A stretch of 64,000 bases of DNA from Bacteroidales bacterium (lineage in GTDB: Bacteria > Bacteroidota > Bacteroidia > Bacteroidales > UBA932): NCBI GenBank assembly GCA_017452265.1, contig JAFTMS010000018.1:1-64000 (forward strand), written 5' to 3'. The translations under genes and the position numbers were made by a program. The notes beneath the pieces are model-generated. The model did not search any database and was not told where the DNA came from. It saw only the letters and a list, made by a program, of their open reading frames with translations. Positions 62,735 through 64,000 of this stretch are shown here, in pieces (position 1 is the first letter of the stretch; each line of letters opens with the position of its first letter).

Positions 62735-64000
62735 TTAATGTGTATATACGTGTCCCTTGTGCTTCTTTCCGTTGCCGGCCGCTATGCGTGACGGAGTCGG
62801 ATATTCAAGCTTCTCAAGTTCTGCTACGGAATCCTTTATGTCTCCGATGAGCATGTCCGCCATGTCGCGCGACATTCCCTGACGCACGACGATGCGCATC
62901 ACGACCATGTCCTCGATGTCCTTCGGCATCGTGTACGCCGGCACCATCCAGCCTTTCTGCATCAGTTTGTCCTGCAGGTCGAATAGCGTCCAGTTGGCTT
63001 TCTTTTCGTATTCCGGCTTCATCGTCCAGATGAAAAGCGGATTGTCAAGTGTCTTTGAATAGTTCTCAAAGCAGTGCATGCTGCCGATTGTTTCATGGCA
63101 GTATTCAGCGATGGCCATGGAATTGAAATGTATCTCCCTGTAGCCTTCTTCGCCGAGATGTATGAAGTTGTAATACTGCGCAAGAATCTGTGCTGCAGGA
63201 CGCGAGAAGTTCAGGCCGACCTGCGTGATGCTCGCTCCTAAATAATTGACGCTGAACGACATTTCTGCCGGGAGATACTTCTTGTCCTTCCATACGATCC
63301 AGCCCAGGCCAGGATATACGAGGCCGTATTTATGGCCGGATGTAGATATGGACAGCACCCATTTCAGACGGAAGTCCCATTTCTTTTCGGGATTGAGGAA
63401 GGGGAGAATGAAGCCTCCGGATGCTGCATCCACGTGAATCGGGATATCGTATCCGGTTCTGGCGTTGTATTCGTCAAGAGCTTTGTCGAGCGCCTCGATG
63501 TCGTCGTTCATTCCTGTCCATGTCACGCCTGCAATCGGCACTATGCATATCGTGTTTTCATCGCACATCCTGAGTGCTTCCTCAATGTCGAGCGTCGGGT
63601 GCTTCTTCGTGATAGGGACAGTGCGCATTTCGATCTGCCACAGCTGGCAGAACTTCTCCCAGACCACCTGATAGGCCGAACTCATGACAAGATTCGGCTT
63701 GTCGAACGGTTTCCCGGCAGCCTTTCTGCGTTCGCGCCATCTCAGCCATGCCGCAACTCCGCCCAGCATGCAGGCCTCTGACGAACCGATTCCCACGGCT
63801 CCGGTCTTCCAGTCGCCCGTTTCCGGTGTATTCCACATGTTCGCCACCATATTGATGCATCTTCCGCACATGACCGCTACGCGCGGATACTCGGTTTCAT
63901 CTATGTAATTTATACCCACGGCTTCATTCATGAGTCTTGTGCCGTAGTCGTCCATATATGTGGTCACGAATGTTGCCAGATTGAGTCTTGGCTGCGTCTG
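62735..64000 (-). CDS. gadB: glutamate decarboxylase, N-terminus beyond the window edge
   Basis: At least 421 residues; the frame stays open to position 64000 with QPRLNLATFVTTYMDD, a typical segment near residue 50 of GAD, so some 40-60 N-terminal residues are missing. VGIGSSEACMLGG binds PLP phosphate, HVDAASGGFILPF stacks on the ring, and SISTSGHKYGLVYPG holds the PLP lysine. The C-terminus is basic with histidines (GKKHKGHVYTH), as in acid-tuned GadB. It converts glutamate to GABA, consuming a proton; GadC exports the GABA. Confidence 0.94.
   Translation of the reverse strand, partial: QTQPRLNLATFVTTYMDDYGTRLMNEAVGINYIDETEYPRVAVMCGRCINMVANMWNTPETGDWKTGAVGIGSSEACMLGGVAAWLRWRERRKAAGKPFDKPNLVMSSAYQVVWEKFCQLWQIEMRTVPITKKHPTLDIEEALRMCDENTICIVPIAGVTWTGMNDDIEALDKALDEYNARTGYDIPIHVDAASGGFILPFLNPEKKWDFRLKWVLSISTSGHKYGLVYPGLGWIVWKDKKYLPAEMSFSVNYLGASITQVGLNFSRPAAQILAQYYNFIHLGEEGYREIHFNSMAIAEYCHETIGSMHCFENYSKTLDNPLFIWTMKPEYEKKANWTLFDLQDKLMQKGWMVPAYTMPKDIEDMVVMRIVVRQGMSRDMADMLIGDIKDSVAELEKLEYPTPSRIAAGNGKKHKGHVYTH

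Overview
The window comes from a member of the Bacteroidales, most likely a gut or host-associated anaerobe. Evidence: several good promoters read as the Bacteroidota pattern (TTTG about 20 bases upstream of TAnnTTTG) and Shine-Dalgarno sites are weak or absent; surface proteins are lipoproteins with fimbrillin-like, DUF4988-like or serpin domains; a capsule operon is headed by an UpxY-type NusG paralog; and there is a TGS-domain nucleoside kinase, a DUF4250 protein and a glutaminase/GadC/GadB set. I cannot name the genus.

Layout. 1-1500: decayed IS66-type transposase remnants and two small unknown genes. 1501-19205 (all minus strand): one long surface-polysaccharide operon reading upxY, two small genes in the UpxZ position, wecA-like initiating transferase, wzx flippase, a collagen-like/GDPD lipoprotein, two GT2 transferases, a GT-like gene, an EpsG-type polymerase, GT4, beta-helix protein, acetyltransferase, GT4, a 37-residue peptide and a 1318-residue lipoprotein. 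Upstream of upxY, 19331-19518 holds two near-identical palindromes in inverted orientation around about 145 bases with one outward-facing promoter box. This is the architecture of a phase-variable capsule promoter lying in the OFF orientation.

19580-29983: mnmA with an unusual insertion, cdd, and a translationally coupled five-gene cassette (HprK-like kinase, S26-type peptidase, PqqD-like protein, nucleotidyltransferase, ABC exporter). The cassette resembles the tailoring half of a lasso-type RiPP cluster but shows no precursor or cyclase. Then come a YfcC-type transporter, a LytTR regulator with an apparent autoregulatory site, and a deoxynucleoside kinase. 30020-41289: gdhA, an outer-membrane barrel, plsC, an SBF-family transporter, a cytochrome c maturation pair with a triheme cytochrome c peroxidase, a cytosine methyltransferase with a C-terminally truncated restriction enzyme, a DUF1349 lipoprotein and a sugar acetyltransferase.

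41400-51480: DUF4377 lipoprotein, serpin, a small barrel, DUF4250, then the N-degron operon clpS-clpA-aat, a queuosine-precursor transporter, and a TonB receptor behind a cobalamin riboswitch. 51789-64000: GH127 lipoprotein, flavodiiron protein and cupin (oxygen/NO defence), TGS-uridine kinase, a sialidase-fold protein, an acyl-CoA synthetase, and an acid-resistance set of glutaminase with convergent gadC-gadB; gadB runs off the right edge. No tRNA, rRNA or CRISPR array was seen.
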